Positions 51,201 to 59,869 of a DNA stretch of 64,000 nt are shown here, piece after piece. The stretch spans positions 113,446 to 177,445 of the forward strand of contig JBBHKE010000791.1 in assembly GCA_037447655.1 (NCBI GenBank). The letters are read 5' to 3'. The position numbers and the translations under genes are program-made. Each line of letters opens with the position of its first letter. Position 1 is the first letter of the stretch. The stretch comes from Zygnema cylindricum (Eukaryota; Streptophyta; Zygnematophyceae; Zygnematales; Zygnemataceae). The notes beneath the pieces were generated by a model. That model searched no databases and had not been told where the DNA came from. It saw only the letters and a list, made by a program, of their open reading frames with translations.

Positions 51201-54200
51201 TTACTTAAAATGAAAATGTCAATGGATGTTGTCATTTTAGTTTTTACTACCATGCCATGCTTATTGCGTGTATTGCAATACGCAATTCTCACATCTGCTT
51301 CTACATTCCCTTTTTGTGACCTTGTCATTTTCGGGAAACATCTCCATTACATGCCTGCTCAGGTTGCTGATTTTGGCTTATCAAGAAACGCACACCCTGT
51401 GGAAGATATGAACAGTGCGAGCCACATCATCACCAAAGTTAAAGGCACCGTAGGTGTGTTCCTCGTCATCTGCTGTTCAAATGCTTTATCATATACCATA
51501 CTATTTTCTACTTGTTGAAGTGGCTCTTACGACAACCCTCTCTTTACGTTTGTCCTCATGATATTATGTGAGAGGACGTACGGCTTTAAATGTGCCCCTT
51601 TTCATATTTTGCCTCTTTCCACATTGTGCTTGTATCATAACTTTGAAACTTATACAAGTTGGATGGCACTTTGACAGGGTATCTGGACCCGGAGTATTAT
51701 GCAAACCAACAGCTGACAACGAAGGCTGATGTTTACAGTTTTGGAGTGATCCTATTGGAGCTCCTAACTGGTCGATTGCCCGTATGGTGTGAGGAGGGTG
51801 AAGGCGAAAACGATGATCACATCGTGTGGCTGGTGGAGTGGGTAAGCTTCAGATTTTCCATTTCTACAGGCATGTGACACATAGATATAAGGGGTAAGTG
51901 TGCAGTCATATTATCCCAGATAATGTTAAAGCTTCATGTGATGGTACACAAGCCCTCCCAGACATGAGAGCAAGTTGACACACATATCTGCTCTTCGAAG
52001 CTACGTTATGCAAGGGAATGGAAGTTACAGCAATTGACATGGGAAAAATGTAACGGTACGGAAATATTAACATGGAAAACTCATAGACAAATATTGAAAA
52101 CCAGGCATGGAACATTTGAAGTTTGATAATATGCAAACAACACAAAAGAGCATGTTCGAATCCATGAATAGCACTTTTTTGTGCAATGTTGCTCTCAATT
52201 TTGTGTATGTATGCCAATATCTTTGGACATTGGAAGGGAAGAAAAAATAGGGTAATTGGAGACTTTGGGAGGGAAGAAAAAATAGGGTATGGTTAAGTAA
52301 GTTTCTATGAGGTCTTTTGTTACTGATGAATAAAAATAGACCATCGTCGAATATCAATTCTCGTCAATTGTAGCATTTAGACCACAAGATGAGCAATAGC
52401 ACTAATGGTGGTAAATCTTTATCAACAAACCATTGTTGGTACATCTGATGGTGAAATGCATTGAATATTTATCACAAATTCGTGAATTAGCTGATCTAGA
52501 CCGTTGGAAATGAAAGGTTGGAAGGTTAAATGAGTCCTTGCTAAGGCTAGCTTCGTAATCAGAAACAAATTGCATACATGTTGTATTTTACATTTTGTCC
52601 TTGGTTTTCCCTTATTGTTTTGGATTCAAACCATGCGTTTGAGGGAATTATCTGTTGCAAAGGTTGCAGCTGTTTTCTTGGTCAAGTTAGTTCCTGCCAT
52701 TCTTATGTTTCAATCTTTATTTCAAATTTTTTAATTATTTGAAATAATTATTTCTTTATTTTCGTAAATGTGCCTTGGAGTGAAATCTACACCCATACCA
52801 ACGTTTGAAAGGCAAGATAAAGTGGGTTAATAATTGAAACAGTTATATAAAGCATCATTAGCAATAGACAATGGTCATTGGACCGGACCAAATTTGGAAC
52901 ATATTTTGATGTTTTGACTCTTTGTTTGAAGCATTTATTATTTATCTGATTGAATCCTCATATAATCTTAATGCGTTTTTATTTGAGAGAAGCATGTGTC
53001 TAATTTATGGACATCCGTATTGGAAAAAAATTATGTATATAGACATACATAGATATTTATATATATAGATAGTTATATATATATGTTATATATATATATG
53101 ATGTACATATTTAGTCAGGTCGAATATTGCAAAATACATACAAAATCACAATATGTATAGCTTCTCGTGTATAACTAGTTGAAATGACTTAAGTGTCTCT
53201 TTTGTGAGATAAATTGGTGGATCCAAAAAAGGAAATCTGTATAAACTAGATTGCAAAATGAATGCAACAAATGCCAAATTAGCAAAGGGAAAAACGAAAA
53301 ACACACTAAACCGCTTACATAAATTGGCACATTTCAGCCTCAAAAGTTATTTCCACTCTCTTACTGTTTTCAGAAGTAGGTGAAAAAAATCAGAAAAAAA
53401 TTATAGATAGAATCAACAAAAACTATTTATAACATTGTTGACATATAATTGTAGTTACAAATGTTTTTTCCACGAACATCTTAACTTACAAAATAATCGG
53501 CGAGTCATAAACATGCATTTGTACAAGATTATCCATGAATGCAACAAATGCCAAATTAGCAAAGGGAAAAACGAAAAACACACTAAACCGCTTATATAAA
53601 TTGACACCTTTCAGCCTCAAAAGTTCTTTCCACTCTCTTACTGTTTTCACGAAGTACATGAAAAAAATCTTAAAAAATTATAAATGGAATCAACAAAAAC
53701 TATTTATAACATTGTTGACATATAATTGTAGTTACAATTTTTTTTTCCACAAACATCTTAACTTACAGAACAATCGGCGAGTCATAAACATGCATTCGTA
53801 CAAGATAATCCTTTTTATGTGCTCAAATTTTGCCCTTATGGTAGTCAAAATCTTTTGACGGGCACTCAAAGATTTTGACTTCCGCAGGAGCTTGCTTCCT
53901 ATTATTCGTGATTGCGGAAGTGCAGGTGCAAATTTTCGTCATACTATTGTAAGTTTTTGAATTTTCAGAAAATATAGTGCGTTCTTTTCTTCCCAGTTTT
54001 CCAGTTTCCCAGTTTTGGTATTTCCGATATTCATTTCGCGATTCTAATTTCAAAACCGTTCTTGTCTACCACTGATTTTTCCAGAAAATGAGCTAGAATA
54101 ACCAGAGCTTGAATTAGCTCATCATTCTGTAAGTGGGCTGGATAAATTAACGCTTTCCGTGAGCCTGTACTCTTATTAAAACCCTAAAGGGGCAAGCTGG

Positions 54201-55221
54201 CAATCTCGGTCACAGGAAAGACAAATTAACGCTTTCAATGATCCTGTACTCTTACTAAATCCTTAACAGGGCAAGCCGGCAACCTATTGGTCACATGAAA
54301 GACTGCTACGATGCTGGCTTGAGTATTGAATAGAACTTGGACTGTGGTCAATAAAATCCTACCACATGTATACTAAATGGGAGGTAATCAAGAGAGGCAA
54401 TAAGTTGCGAAAGGAATAGGCCCGGTGGGGAGAGAGTGAAACTACTCTGAAGCAAGAGGCCATCTGACCATTTGGCCTAAATGTATCCAATTGCAGGCTG
54501 TTCCTTATATCAAATCTGGCAATACGGAGTCCATAATAGCCAGTCATTTTGACATTGGCTCGTCTTTATCCTCCATGGAGCATGTGGCCATCCTCGCACA
54601 ATGTTGTGTGAAAGAAGGGGTAATTGAGCTCTCCCTTTTTTTGCGGGCTTTTGCTATCTGTTTTTGGAAAGGCAAACCAAGATATATTGGTGCCGAGAAG
54701 TTTTTGATGATAAAAACCCTAAAAAATCCTAGATAATTCGGTTGTTCAAACTGTAAAAAGTGCAAATCTGGCAGTATGGTATATGTGCCATCTAGATCGT
54801 GACGTGACATGGAGGTGGTCCCCAATAGGGAGTCGTTTGGCTATATATGCCAATTTCTTTTCTGCTATAATATTGTTGTAACACGCACACGCTCACATGC
54901 ACTAGACATTACAGATACAAATATTGCTATTTTCCTGTGATACCATCGTCTCGATGTCTCGATTGACCTTTATGATCACATGCAAAATCCAATCATATTC
55001 TTTTTATGCAGAGAAAAGCACGCCCTTCAATGTCAAATGTTGTACGAAGGCTCGAGGAAGCTATTTTACTTAACGAGAACTCATCCTCTGCTCTATTGGT
55101 TACTTTGGAGGAGCTGAAGTCATCATTACTGAAGGACACAAAGGTAGATGAGAGGAGAGAGGAGCAGGAGAAGAAGACAACCAATCAGGGAAATTTGTAT
55201 CACAATGGCCAAACCTTTTGA
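27078..55221 (+). CDS. malectin-domain receptor-like Ser/Thr kinase, 15 located exons over 28 kb
   Basis: Located exons are 27078-27295, 29132-29365, 30444-30622, 31843-31912, 35650-35799, 40269-40356, 40553-40662 (end uncertain), 44821-45001, 49738-49933, 50379-50759, 50860-51020, 51363-51453, 51678-51841, 54497-54619 and 55012-55221. The order is malectin, linker, second malectin, Pro-rich stalk, one membrane helix, kinase. This is the architecture of plant cell-wall-sensing and LRR-malectin type receptor kinases: an extracellular carbohydrate or peptide binder with cytosolic phosphotransfer. Kinase motifs are complete, so activity is likely. Missing are the signal-peptide exon and clean phase joins at 29365/30444, 31912/35650 and 40662/44821, so further small exons probably exist. 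Introns of up to about 4.7 kb are loaded with transposons. Confidence 0.85.
29132..29365 (+). CDS. RLK exon: first malectin domain, C-terminal half
   Basis: Joins the previous exon in phase 0 (YSIP then [16 protein letters not shown]). It continues with [16 protein letters not shown], the acid loop, and [19 protein letters not shown]. These are the consensus strands VRLHFAE, FDV.I.G and the final P-x-VNAI. Donor is gtatgt. Confidence 0.9.
30444..30622 (+). CDS. RLK exon: linker between malectin domains
   Basis: Open from acceptor ccacccacag to donor gtaagt, with acidic and polar content ([26 protein letters not shown]). It joins the next exon in phase 0 but needs phase 1 on entry, while the preceding exon ends in phase 0. 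Either a small exon is missing or the acceptor is shifted. The alternative frame ends at a stop after 34 codons. Confidence 0.55.
31843..31912 (+). CDS. RLK exon: short segment before second malectin domain
   Basis: Encodes [18 protein letters not shown] followed by NSFIP. It enters in phase 0 and leaves in phase 1 at gtatgt. It resembles the strand preceding the TAR-like strand of a malectin domain. The downstream exon at 35650 needs phase 0, so another exon may lie in the 3.7-kb intron that now carries a Ty3/gypsy relic. Confidence 0.55.
32100..34560 (-). pseudogene. degenerate Ty3/gypsy pol inside RLK intron
   Basis: Read on the minus strand. The RT start near 34490 gives [20 protein letters not shown], then an IEYRA-like strand, [11 protein letters not shown] and KYFTSLDL. 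RNase H words near 33530-33700 give [18 protein letters not shown] and LMILTDHK. The integrase C-terminal part near 32170-32280 gives [14 protein letters not shown]. These match gypsy order RT - RNase H - integrase. Many stops and frameshifts make it inactive. LTRs were not delimited. Confidence 0.8.
35650..35799 (+). CDS. RLK exon: second malectin domain, part 1
   Basis: Acceptor is gtcatccag and donor gtaagt, 50 codons in phase 0. It encodes [26 protein letters not shown], and [14 protein letters not shown]. This corresponds to the TAR strand, the N-L-T/W segment and the Y.VRL.F strand of a malectin-like domain. Confidence 0.8.
36430..37285 (+). repeat. polypurine tract followed by polypyrimidine tract
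   Basis: Positions 36430-37035 are nearly all purine (AGGAGAAGG-type). Positions 37040-37262 are nearly all pyrimidine (CTCTCTTCC-type), then a short GAGAAAGAG returns. The halves are roughly complementary and could fold back. They lie in the 4.5-kb RLK intron. All open frames here are compositional artefacts. Confidence 0.88.
38063..38285. mobile_element. TA-flanked MITE in RLK intron
   Basis: Left end is TACACCGTGTATCGCTATTA. The interior has cttaaaacatcttttctcc and its inverse ggagaaaagatgttttaag-like arm. The right end is degraded (agagcgatatacgtagtgtta). Length is about 223 bp. The central segment ggatctgacggttgcgattg is shared with the copies at 45978 and 49252. Confidence 0.8.
39180..39550 (+). 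repeat. dispersed repeat, related to 42990-43280
   Basis: Shared phrases in the same order are tttggggttca, aactttgt[ct][gt]tgtagc, a tttct-rich stretch, then a gtcaaa/cctac(c)tttt segment. Identity is moderate. Class is undetermined. It lies in the RLK intron before exon 40269. Confidence 0.5.
40269..40356 (+). CDS. RLK exon: second malectin domain, part 2
   Basis: Acceptor is gttttgcag, phase 0 in; donor gtatgt, phase 1 out. It encodes [20 protein letters not shown] and then IGPIKEDFY. The V.V.G strand and following acidic loop are typical of malectin. Confidence 0.82.
40553..40662 (+). CDS. RLK exon: second malectin domain, part 3 (end uncertain)
   Basis: Acceptor gttacaacag joins the preceding exon in phase 1, giving EDFYVVCAST, then [14 protein letters not shown]. 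The VTIGAGD strand fits the late V.VG strand of malectin. The 3' boundary is unclear: a donor at 40663 or an earlier one after RQG are both possible. Confidence 0.6.
41490..42090 (-). pseudogene. Ty1/copia RNase H relic in RLK intron
   Basis: On the minus strand the order is [13 protein letters not shown], then [13 protein letters not shown], then a frameshift into [15 protein letters not shown], a stop, and finally [20 protein letters not shown] and ATDMLTK. These are the classic copia RNase H signatures (VTRPDI, SSTEAEY, AI.LA.NPV.H.RTKHID, AD.LTK). At least one frameshift and one stop make it defective. Confidence 0.88.
42640..42795 (+). repeat. dispersed repeat copy (with 43890-44165 inverted pair)
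   Basis: The phrases aaggtcttt, ggcccatgg.atga, catgtttttgg and cacaactcgtc match the forward arm at 44075-44165. The class is unknown. Confidence 0.6.
43890..44165. repeat. inverted repeat with about 100-bp arms
   Basis: The left arm 43890-43990 (tggccagaaacatgaatta, catgggcccc, cgacctt) is the inverse of the right arm 44075-44165 (aaggtcg, ggcccatgg, catgtgatgttttt). Arm identity is moderate, so this is an old pair of opposed copies. Confidence 0.65.
44200..44281 (+). repeat. CA/CG dinucleotide microsatellite
   Basis: acacac runs interspersed with gcacgc, about 80 bp, in an RLK intron. Confidence 0.95.
44821..45001 (+). CDS. RLK exon: end of second malectin and proline-rich stalk
   Basis: Acceptor is tttgcatgtag, donor gtcagt (phase 0 out). 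It encodes [15 protein letters not shown], like the final N-A-x-LNG-x-E strand of malectin. A proline-rich stalk follows ([21 protein letters not shown]). A Pro-rich external stalk before the membrane helix is common in plant wall-associated kinases. The entry phase does not match the preceding exon end. Confidence 0.62.
45978..46197. mobile_element. TA-flanked MITE in RLK intron
   Basis: TIRs are CACCGTGTATAGCTATTAGT on the left and CACCGTGTATCGCTATTACG on the reverse of the right, both bordered by TA, for 220 bp. The interior includes matching arms cttaaaacatcttttctcc and ggagaaaaaatgttttaag. Confidence 0.88.
47130..47800 (+). repeat. two-copy tandem repeat of about 345-385 bp
   Basis: The markers ctagaaatcataatc, caagttttg, aaaccatatta, gaatttagcacac and ccaaatg.aaa.aaaac each occur twice in the same order. 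The spacing drifts between 343 and 386 bp, so indels have accumulated. It is within the long RLK intron before the membrane-helix exon. Confidence 0.75.
47801..49251. other. RLK intron sequence, nothing recognised
   Basis: AT-rich intron without coding signal or identifiable element, apart from short T- and A-runs. Confidence 0.5.
49252..49474. mobile_element. TA-flanked MITE in RLK intron, 260 bp before an exon
   Basis: TIRs are CACCGTGAATCGCTATTAGT and, on the reverse of the right end, CACCATGTATCGCTATTAGT, bordered by TA. Length is 223 bp. It shares the ggatctgacggttgcgattg core with 38063 and 45978. Confidence 0.88.
49738..49933 (+). CDS. RLK exon: transmembrane helix and juxtamembrane
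   Basis: Acceptor is acattatag, donor gtaaaa (phase 1 out). It enters in phase 0, matching the preceding exon. It encodes a short hydrophobic run, [16 protein letters not shown], then the basic stop-transfer RIFRRGK. An acidic juxtamembrane segment follows ([14 protein letters not shown]). The helix is about 16-18 residues, at the short end for a plasma-membrane anchor. Confidence 0.7.
50379..50759 (+). CDS. RLK exon: kinase N-lobe
   Basis: Joins in phase 1. It encodes the pre-kinase motif [14 protein letters not shown], the P-loop [10 protein letters not shown], the ATP-positioning lysine in AAIKKL, the helix-C region [20 protein letters not shown] and the hinge [13 protein letters not shown]. 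All expected N-lobe features are present. Confidence 0.96.
50860..51020 (+). CDS. RLK exon: kinase catalytic loop
   Basis: Acceptor is gaaatgcag, phase 1. It encodes [20 protein letters not shown] and the catalytic loop [14 protein letters not shown] (an RD kinase). The frame requires the exon to end after EAK at 51020, immediately before gcaagt, so the intron appears to use a GC donor. Confidence 0.93.
51021..51362 (+). other. probable GC-AG intron in the kinase domain
   Basis: The 5' site reads GAAGCAAAA|gcaagt and the 3' site gctcag|GTTGCTGATTTTGG. Only this join gives EAK-VADFGLS, the invariant kinase sequence. The consensus GC donor gcaagt is present and no GT donor keeps the frame. Confidence 0.85.
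51363..51453 (+). CDS. RLK exon: DFG and activation loop
   Basis: Encodes VADFGLSRN with the Mg-binding DFG, then [10 protein letters not shown] at the activation loop. It leaves in phase 1 at gtgtgt. Confidence 0.94.
51678..51841 (+). CDS. RLK exon: end of activation loop and C-lobe
   Basis: Joins in phase 1 to give [11 protein letters not shown], the plant RLK activation-segment end. It continues with [20 protein letters not shown] and a charged insert, ending LVEW before gtaagc. Confidence 0.94.
53258..53811 (+). repeat. 277-bp tandem duplication
   Basis: Copies at 53258-53534 and 53535-53811 keep a nearly constant 277-bp offset with a few substitutions. Shared anchors are gcaacaaatgccaaattagc, tatttataacattgttgaca and cggcgagtcataaacatgca. 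They abut without spacer. Confidence 0.93.
54144..54303 (+). repeat. 79-bp tandem duplication
   Basis: Copies start at 54144 and 54223. Shared anchors are aaattaacgctttc, cctgtactctta and gggcaagc.ggcaa. Intronic, about 200 bp before the penultimate RLK exon. Confidence 0.88.
54497..54619 (+). CDS. RLK exon: kinase C-lobe, late helices
   Basis: Phase 0 in and out. It encodes [18 protein letters not shown] and [13 protein letters not shown], the region before the RPSM motif of plant receptor kinases. Donor is gtaatt. Confidence 0.92.
55012..55221 (+). CDS. RLK last exon: kinase end and C-terminal tail
   Basis: Acceptor is tttttatgcag. It begins [18 protein letters not shown], the closing kinase helix with the conserved Arg of RPSM. 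A charged tail of about 45 residues follows, ending in TGA at 55219-55221. Confidence 0.94.
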   Translation, partial: RKARPSMSNVVRRLEEAILLNENSSSALLVTLEELKSSLLKDTKVDERREEQEKKTTNQGNLYHNGQTF

Positions 55222-55699
55222 GTAGGCAGTTATTGTCATTATTTATTGGAAGCTAGAGTCATCATCTTGTGTTTAAGTATATGTGACTTGATTTCTTTTT
55301 CTCCTATAATTGTTTTTTGCCATCACCTCGTATAATGCGCACTTATAGCTCAGCTAACACAACCCTAGATCTTCTGAAGACAATTGTTTAGGGAACTGTG
55401 TGAATGAGGGTCCACAATAATCTATGTTTGACTTAGAACTTGCAGTATATATACCGTCAGATGTCTACATTAACCCTAATGCTAGAGTTGGAAGATTTGA
55501 ATAAGTAGGCTCAGTTCAATTTGCAAATTTGTACATTTCACAACGTCGAATAACTCCTATATTAATGGGAACAGCTCTTTTTCTTTATCTCACTCTAGAC
55601 GACACACCAATTTACATGTGAATCAAAGTTCAGATTATTTTCTGATTTACCCCTTTATCCGTCATCATAAAAGTAGTGGATTTTACTGTCCCGAGGGTT
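55222..55699. other. 3' flank of the receptor kinase gene
   Basis: AT-rich, presumably the 3' UTR followed by intergenic DNA. No confident poly(A) signal or gene. Confidence 0.45.
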
Positions 55700-56032
55700 T
55701 TTTAAGGTTTTTTAGGGTTAGCCTTTCTGAAACTCCATTTTGTTTTGGTGTAATGGGACGACATGAGCTGATGTTGACTTCCTTTGGATTGCAAGAAACC
55801 TGAAAACTCTTTTGAAACATACTTTCTTCCAACCCTTATCCGATCTAAGAATAAGAATACTACAGCCATGTTTCTTCTCAGTAGCTTTCTTAAATTTGAG
55901 AATGTTTTCAAACACCTGTGATTTCTTCTCGTGGAAGTACACTGTAAAATACTTGCTGGAATCATCCGTAAACATAACGGTTACGTCTTTCCCAAGAAGT
56001 ATGGGACTCTCACTGACCGCCACAAGTCGCAA
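55700..56032 (-). pseudogene. Ty1/copia integrase-core relic
   Basis: The minus-strand frame gives VTVMFTDDSSKYFTVYFHEK, then QVFENILKFKKATEKKHG, then ILRSDKGWK. These match the copia integrase core: first catalytic Asp in FIDD-S-RY, the KS.VFE.FK.F helix and the second Asp in LRSDNGGE. It loses frame at the PQQNG motif. Gag, RT and LTRs are absent here, so it is an isolated fragment. Confidence 0.85.
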
Positions 56033-56195
56033 AACAGAAACAAAAACAAAAAAACGGAAACAGAAAAAAAACGGAAACGGAAACGTGAACAGCCAAACGT
56101 CGAATGAATGCTCTCAAGTAAACTTTTTGGCCCAAGTAGCTTCCTAGTTGTGAAGCAGAACTCTGCAAATAACTCGACATAAACAACTCAGCGAA

Positions 56196-56196
56196 C

Positions 56197-56243
<47 letters not shown>

Positions 56244-56420
56244 TCCCTCTTCCCCTACCCCTCCCCCCCCCCCTCCCCCTCCCCCTCCCCCTCCCCCCTC
56301 CCCGCCCCCTCCCCCGCCCCCGCCCCCGCCCCCGCCCCATCCCCCGCCCCCGCCCTCTCCCTCTCTCTCCCCCTCCCTTTTCCTCTCCCTTTCTCCCTCT
56401 CTCTCCCTCTCTCCCTTTAT
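56196..56420 (+). repeat. CT then CCCCCT/CCCCCG microsatellite
   Basis: CT dinucleotide repeats grade into C-rich (CCCCCT, CCCCCG) units and back into CTCTCC. On the minus strand this is G-rich (GGGGG-C/A) and could form G-quadruplexes. Confidence 0.93.
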
Positions 56421-56452
56421 AGTTTTGTTTAGACGTAATTTGTTGTATTTCA

Positions 56453-57532
56453 TTATTATAAGTTCATACTATGAAGTTTTTAGTTGGTTTTAATTTTGTT
56501 ACATTAAAGAATCTAAATTATTATTCCTCTTTTTAGTTTGATAGACAGATTAACCTTAGTTTTGATTTTTTTTACATTTTTTATTTCATCATGAATGAAG
56601 AGTTACATTTTGTAATTAATAGAGGTTGGTAGTTTAGGGTTTGTACATAGTTTAACAATCATTCTGATGTTCATTGTTTTTTTTTTATTATTATTAGTTA
56701 ATGCCATTAAATTTTTAGGTAGTTTTAAATTTGTTGAAAATTGTTGTTTTAATTATTATTAGTTAATGCCATTAAATTTTTAGGTAGTTTTAAATTTGTT
56801 CTATTATTGCTTTTAATTTGATAGACAAATTACTCTTAATTTTAGATTTTTTTTTACATTTTTTACTTCGTCATAAATGAGGATTTACAGGTTTTAGTTT
56901 TTTAAAGGCTGGTAGTATAGGGTTTGGAATTAGTTTAACATACATCGTGCTTTGTATTTCATTATTATACTAAACAATTTTAGCTAATTTTAAATTTGTC
57001 ACATTAAAAAATCTGAATTTTATGCCTACTTTTAGTTTAATAAATATATTACCCTTAGTTTTAAATTATTTTTTTTACATTTTTTACTTCGTCATACGTG
57101 AGCATTTACATTTTATTAGTAGAGGTTGGTAGCTTTGGGTTTGTAATTAAGTAAACATACATCCTGCTTTGTTTTTCACCATTCTAAGTTAACGGTATGC
57201 AACATTTAGCTAGTTTAAACTTTGTTACATCAAAATATTCTGAATTGTATTCCTACTTTTAGTTTGATTACCTAGAGTTTTAGATTTTCTTTTACATTTT
57301 TTATGTCGTCATAGGTGAGGATACAGTTTATAATTAGAAGAGGTTGGTAGTTTAGGGTTTTTTAGGTTAACATACATTGTTCATAGTTTTTTTAATGGAA
57401 ATTGATGTTTTTCATTTATATGAGTTAATTGTATGGAGTTTTTAGGTAGTTTAACTTTGTTACTTAGAAGAACCTGAGTTTTATTCATACTTTTAGTTTG
57501 ATAGACAGATGACTTTCAGGTTTGAATCCTTT

Positions 57533-57534
<2 letters not shown>
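56453..57534 (+). repeat. satellite-like tandem array, five units of about 210-280 bp
   Basis: Unit starts are near 56453, 56681, 56971, 57178 and 57411. Each unit carries gtttttaggtagtttta, tttgttacatt, cttttagtttgatagaca, ttacattttttacttcgtca, taggtgaggatttac and agaggttggtagtttagggt in order. Unit 2 has an extra internal duplication (near 56689 and 56755). Unit 5 stops at 57534, where the retroelement region starts; the array resumes at about 62655. Confidence 0.85.

Positions 57535-57616
<82 letters not shown>
57535..57616. repeat. TA dinucleotide microsatellite
   Basis: About 80 bp of uninterrupted TA at the boundary between the satellite array and the retroelement. C-homopolymer runs follow at 57641-57670 and 57732-57765. 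Confidence 0.98.
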
Positions 57617-57618
<2 letters not shown>

Positions 57619-58876
57619 CAAACATCTCTTTACCCTCTCCTCCCCCCCCTCCCCCCCCCCCCCCCCCCCCTCCCCTATACCCCTTACACACCCAAAAGCA
57701 ATACTTGAAGCCTCTCCTTCCCCCTCTTCCACCCCCCCCCCCCCCCCCCTCTCCCCCCCCCTTCTTTTCCGTCATCAAAATTTATGTTATATCCTTGCTC
57801 ACTACCAATTTCCCCATCCATCCCACATGGTTCCTTTTCCTCTCCCACGTTTTCTCTTCCTCTCACCCTCCAAATTCCCATGGCTTCTTTGACTTATTGA
57901 CCATGTTCGGAAGCCCTTCTTATTACCTTCTCCCTCCCCCACCACCCAAACCTCGTAAACCTTCTAGGCGTTAAGAATGTCCTGGGTGTCACAACCTTTT
58001 TGTTGCTGGGGTCGGTATTTTCCTTCATACACAGAGTTGTCGATATTGTACAACCCTGGGTGGTCCTTTGTCTATCACCTCTCCTCAATCGTCGTCGATC
58101 ACCCCACAGATGAGGATTGAAATTTCGTTCGTGATTTACATGTTTTGTGGGCTTACGAATCAAGAGCCCCCAGCCCGCGATTGTACACCCATATTCCTAT
58201 GGCATTCAAGACAATAGTACAAGATTCCCTCCACCTCCCTTTGTCCCACATTTTTTCAAACCCGGCGGACATTGCTCCTTGGCACCTACTTCTTATGTTC
58301 TCTCTCTGGGTGCTAGTCCTTCCAAGTCGTGGAGGGGGCAGTGGGGGTAGAGAAACTATGGCGCGTTGTCGCCGATTCTTTGACGGTGAGGGAAGGCCCT
58401 CCATTCCGAGCATGAGGATCAGGTATCGAGCACCTCTTTCATACCACGTCGGCCACCTAAGCCATCAGATGTCCCGGCCTCTTATCGTCGAGCAATTCAC
58501 TTAGGCCGTGTTGGTGAGCTTTTTCGAGCGGTTCGAGCCCTACAGCCATTCACCCCGGCCCCTGGAACTTCTTCCATTATTGAGGTCCTTCGAACTCTCC
58601 ACCCCCTTGCACCTTCCCCTTTACCCCTTTCTATCCACGCCTTTGAGCCTTCTAAGAGTTTTACTTTAGATCGGGAGGTTTTCATTAAAGCTCTTAGCTT
58701 TTCTCCCCACCTTTCAGCGGGGGGGGGGGCTCGGGCACAGTGCATGAGTTGTTTCACGATGTTTTGCCTCCTAAATTGGGTGCCCGGGGGTTCGATGTGT
58801 TTTTTCGAGTATGTTCGTTTATTGCTAGTGGGAAGTTTCCCCTCGGATTTGTGATCTTCTCACGGCGTCCCGCCTT

Positions 58877-59182
58877 GTGGTAGTCGCCAAACCTAATGGT
58901 GGGATCCGCTTTATCGCCGTGGGAGAGGCTTTATTTAGATTGGTGGCTCATGCGATAAGTCTCGAACTCGAACCAGCTTTCCATTATTGTTTTTCTCCTC
59001 GTCAGTTTGGAGTGGCCACGAGAGGGGGTTGTGAGGTCGTGATCCACGGGATTCAAGCATTGTTGGATATACATCCGGATTGGTTGGTATTTCAAGTCGA
59101 CGTTTCCAATGTCTCTAATACGGTGGATCGGAACGTGATTTTTTCAGGGCTTATGGCGGCTCCATCTCTAATTGTCCAATAA
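58877..59182 (+). pseudogene. RT finger/palm fragment of the retroelement
   Basis: This is the longest clean RT frame. It has VVVAKPNGGIR, then IAVGEALFRLVAHA, then FSPRQFGVATRGGCEVVIHG, then the palm strand VDVSNVSNTVDRN, where the first catalytic Asp is kept. It ends at a stop, and the RT continues downstream after a short untranslatable patch. Confidence 0.85.
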
Positions 59183-59869
59183 TTCCCCTTTGTGAGGGCT
59201 TTCTATTCTTTGACAAGCAACCTTTCTTTCTCAGCCGATGGTGATCTCATTCCACTCTCCTCTGCTACTGACACTCGCTAAGGCGACTCTCTCGGCGGAC
59301 CTTTGTTCGCCCTCGCCTTTTACCGAGCCCTTCGTGCCTCCGCCTCCGCCTTCCTTTTTTGCCTTTTCCCTTCGGTCGTAGATGACACGCACATTACGTG
59401 GCCCAGAGAACAAGTCGTGTCGGCATATGAGTTTTTCAAGGAACGTTTAGCCGAACTCAACCTTTCAATCCAGCCGTCGAAGTGTGTTATTTGGTCTCCT
59501 CGGGATATTCCACTTTCGCTTACTTCCCCTCCTAGTTTTCAAACCCCTTCTCCCTCCGATAGCATTTGTGTGTTTGGTTGCCCCCTTGGTTTGGAGACTT
59601 TCATGACCGAATTCCTTCATGACGCTTTACAAACAGATCTGGCCCAAGTGGACAACCTTCCTCACCTTCCCAATCCCCAAGTTGCTTTTGCTATGTTAAC
59701 CATGTTTTTTCTCCACCGCCCTTCCTACCTTACTCGTACTTCCCCTCCCGCCTCGACATTTGTCTCCTCTCTACCGGCTTTTGATGTCTTACCGCATCAC
59801 GTCGCCGCATGGTTATTATTTTTCATCGCATTTGAACAGCATTTTATTACTTTTTATCCCTACGTAAGC

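Larger units (their letters stand above)
51842..54496. other. 2.65-kb RLK intron with local duplications
   Basis: Holds a 277-bp tandem duplication (53258-53811), a 79-bp duplication (54144-54303) and a short TATATA-rich stretch near 53060-53100. No exon or transposon was recognised. Confidence 0.6.

Noticed and set aside
56010-56453. 147-aa Gly/Glu/Arg-rich minus-strand frame
   Set aside because: Low-complexity repeat translation overlapping the copia relic edge.
57485-57892. Tyr-Ile repeat and poly-Pro frames
   Set aside because: TA and C homopolymer repeats. Only the C2HC finger further downstream at 57975 shows real coding character.
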